23,876 bases of DNA from the NCBI GenBank assembly GCA_900770025.1, contig CAAGIW010000053.1, positions 1-23,876 on the forward strand, in the 5' to 3' direction. The DNA comes from an uncultured Prevotella sp. (GTDB lineage: Bacteria; Bacteroidota; Bacteroidia; Bacteroidales; Bacteroidaceae). The position numbers and the translations under genes were made by a program. The notes under the pieces were generated by a model. That model worked only from the letters and a program-made list of their open reading frames with translations. It did not search any database and had not been told where the DNA came from. Each line of letters begins with the position of its first letter. Position 1 is the first letter of the stretch. Shown piece after piece: positions 22,740 to 23,876 of the stretch.

Positions 22740-23427
22740 CCGGAACAACATACGCATCGCCTGTTTGGCACCCGACGATAGGCCCAGGGAAAAGATGATG
22801 GCTCAAGGACCGGCGGCCCTGAGCAATGCCGAACTGTTGGCGATACTCATCGGGTCGGGCACGCCCAAAGAGAGTGCCGTGGCGCTGATGCAAAGGGTGA
22901 TGACCGACTGCGCCAACAATCTCAATACGCTGGGAAAGATGTCGATTGCCGACCTGATGGCCTACAAGGGCATTGGACAGGCCAAGGCAATCACCCTGCT
23001 GGCTGCCTGCGAACTGGGCAAGCGCCGACAGGGACAGGCCGTGGAAGACCGACCGCTGATGAAGTCGGCGGAAGACATATACCGCTTTATGCACCCCCGG
23101 ATGCAGGACCTCGATGTGGAAGAAGCATGGGTGCTGCTGATGAACCAGCGCTTCCAACTTATCAAGGCAGAGCGCATCTCGCAGGGAGGATTCACCGAAA
23201 CGGCGGTGGATGTGAGGGTGATGATAAAGTCGGCATTGCTGTGCAACGCCACGGTGATGGCACTCTGCCATAACCATCCCAGCGGAAATGTCAATCCCAG
23301 CAACGACGACAACACTTTAACCATGCGAGTGAGGGATGCAGCAAGAATGATGCGCATCCATTTCCTCGACCATCTCGTCATCACCGACGGCAGCTATTAC
23401 TCCTACATGGAGCAGGGAAAACTGTAG
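22732..23427 (+). CDS. radC: RadC/JAB-domain protein
   Basis: A 231-aa protein of the RadC family, once linked to DNA repair; the biochemical role remains unclear. An N-terminal UPF0758-type region with DDRPREKMMAQGPAALSNAELLAILIGSG is followed by a helix-hairpin-helix (YKGIGQAKA) that may bind DNA. The C-terminal JAMM metallo-isopeptidase-like site H180-x-H182-x7-S190-x2-D193 (in HNHPSGNVNPSNDD) is intact. The ATG at 22732 overlaps the glycosyltransferase stop. A GTG seven codons earlier is less likely because the known family start is near this point. No mobile-element signs surround it, so this is the core rather than the plasmid form. Confidence 0.93.
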   Translation: MTDRNNIRIACLAPDDRPREKMMAQGPAALSNAELLAILIGSGTPKESAVALMQRVMTDCANNLNTLGKMSIADLMAYKGIGQAKAITLLAACELGKRRQGQAVEDRPLMKSAEDIYRFMHPRMQDLDVEEAWVLLMNQRFQLIKAERISQGGFTETAVDVRVMIKSALLCNATVMALCHNHPSGNVNPSNDDNTLTMRVRDAARMMRIHFLDHLVITDGSYYSYMEQGKL

Positions 23428-23433
23428 ATAACA

Positions 23434-23526
23434 CTGCTATTTTGCAATTTAAGACACTTTGCAATCTAAAACAGTGCGAAATCATTGCCAAAAGCAAACT
23501 TGCCGCATGAGACTTATATCGAGTCC
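23434..23526. repeat. Degenerate copy of the 22-bp repeat element with tail
   Basis: Bases 23441-23480 contain two decayed units (TTTTGCAAT and TTTGCAATCTAAAAC, then GTGCG). The following tail at 23481-23514 matches 26 of 34 bases of the tail after copy 1, including CGCATGAGACTTATATC. It starts 6 bases after the radC stop. Confidence 0.6.
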
Positions 23527-23559
23527 ATATTATATAATAAATGAGAAACAGAGCTGCGA

Positions 23560-23573
23560 TTGATATAAATCAA
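23560..23573. promoter_or_regulatory. FNR/CRP-like box upstream of the rRNA promoter
   Basis: TTGATATAAATCAA fits TTGAT-N4-ATCAA perfectly, the classical FNR-type palindrome. It ends 48 bases before the -33 element of the rRNA promoter, in AT-rich DNA that may also serve as an UP element. Function is unproven. Confidence 0.35.
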
Positions 23574-23621
23574 TTAAAATAAAAAAAGGATAAAAAAAGG
23601 CCAATTTATTTTCCGAAAAGT

Positions 23622-23651
23622 TTGGTAGTTCAAAAAATAGTCGTACCTTTG
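23622..23651 (+). promoter_or_regulatory. rRNA operon promoter
   Basis: TTG at 23622-23624 is followed after 19 bases by TACCTTTG at 23644-23651, an excellent Bacteroidota promoter. It is preceded by about 45 bases of A/T-rich DNA. Confidence 0.8.
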
Positions 23652-23876
23652 CATCCGCTTTCGGCAAGCAACGCTTTGCTGGTGAGCACAAGAGAAAGAG
23701 TTCTTTGAAAGATTTACATAACAGAGTAGTAGTACAAGAAGAAGCGTCTGCGTTGTTGTGTATGTATATATAAGATATGTGTATATGATGATGTGGACGG
23801 GTGAAGGAAAACGAACCGTTTGAATTTCTTGAATGAATACGTATAACGAGAGGATTCATCTGAGCTTAGAATACAA
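23652..23876 (+). ncRNA. rRNA operon leader (5' part of the 16S precursor)
   Basis: A non-coding leader downstream of the rrn promoter. The boxA-like GTTCTTTGAAAG at 23700-23711 is the antitermination element typical of Bacteroidota rRNA leaders, and the AGTAGTACAAG stretch near 23729 is also typical. The final bases ATACAA match the sequence that normally precedes or opens 16S rRNA just before GAGTTTGATCCTGGCTCAG. The mature 16S rRNA therefore begins at or just beyond the window edge. A minus-strand open frame here (23530-23859) is not a gene. Confidence 0.8.

Noticed and set aside
23530..23859. A 109-aa minus-strand frame at the right end
   Set aside because: It lies over the rRNA promoter, boxA and leader and has no family resemblance.

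Overview
The window looks like a chromosomal segment of a Prevotella-type member of the Bacteroidota. Four things support this. Promoters have the Bacteroidota form (a TTG near -33, 19-21 bases, then TAnnTTTG near -7). The arginine pathway uses an N-succinylornithine-type carbamoyltransferase. There is a NigD-like lipoprotein with a Bacteroidota lipobox context. The right end is a Bacteroidota-style rRNA leader with promoter and boxA that stops at about the first base of a 16S rRNA gene.

Layout. Bases 1-340 hold a 22-bp tandem array and the argR promoter with inverted-repeat operator candidates. Bases 341-10818 hold a plus-strand arginine/proline block: argR, a GNAT acyltransferase, argG, argC, argD, proC, an XRE-cupin regulator, an AMP-forming acyl-CoA synthetase and a fused proBA. 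A second 22-bp array and a promoter precede the N-succinylornithine carbamoyltransferase (11244-12212). A minus-strand envelope/RNA block follows (12291-17284). In transcription order it runs PASTA membrane protein, RluD-type pseudouridine synthase, D-Ala-D-Ala ligase, acyltransferase, NigD-like lipoprotein. Divergent to it are nrdD and nrdG (anaerobic ribonucleotide reductase and its activase). Then come rpmH (minus strand, only 51 aa), efp, a GT2 glycosyltransferase, radC and the rrn promoter/leader.

How the genes work together. The GNAT (probable acylglutamate synthase), ArgC, ArgD, the carbamoyltransferase and ArgG cover most of an N-acylated arginine route. The acylglutamate kinase, deacylase, ArgH and carbamoyl-phosphate synthetase are not in the window. 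ProBA and ProC complete proline synthesis from glutamate. ArgR sits first and probably controls itself and the genes downstream.

Most unusual observations. ArgD and the ProBA fusion, which are unrelated enzymes, carry matching ~21-residue N-terminal extensions placed just before their catalytic domains. The intergenic spaces are filled with two kinds of 7-bp tandem repeat and with 22-bp arrays. These run from stop codon to next gene and form a composite dispersed element. The carbamoyltransferase has Ser at the residue that separates acetyl- from succinyl-ornithine enzymes. The nrdD start region is duplicated, which creates tiny upstream ORFs.
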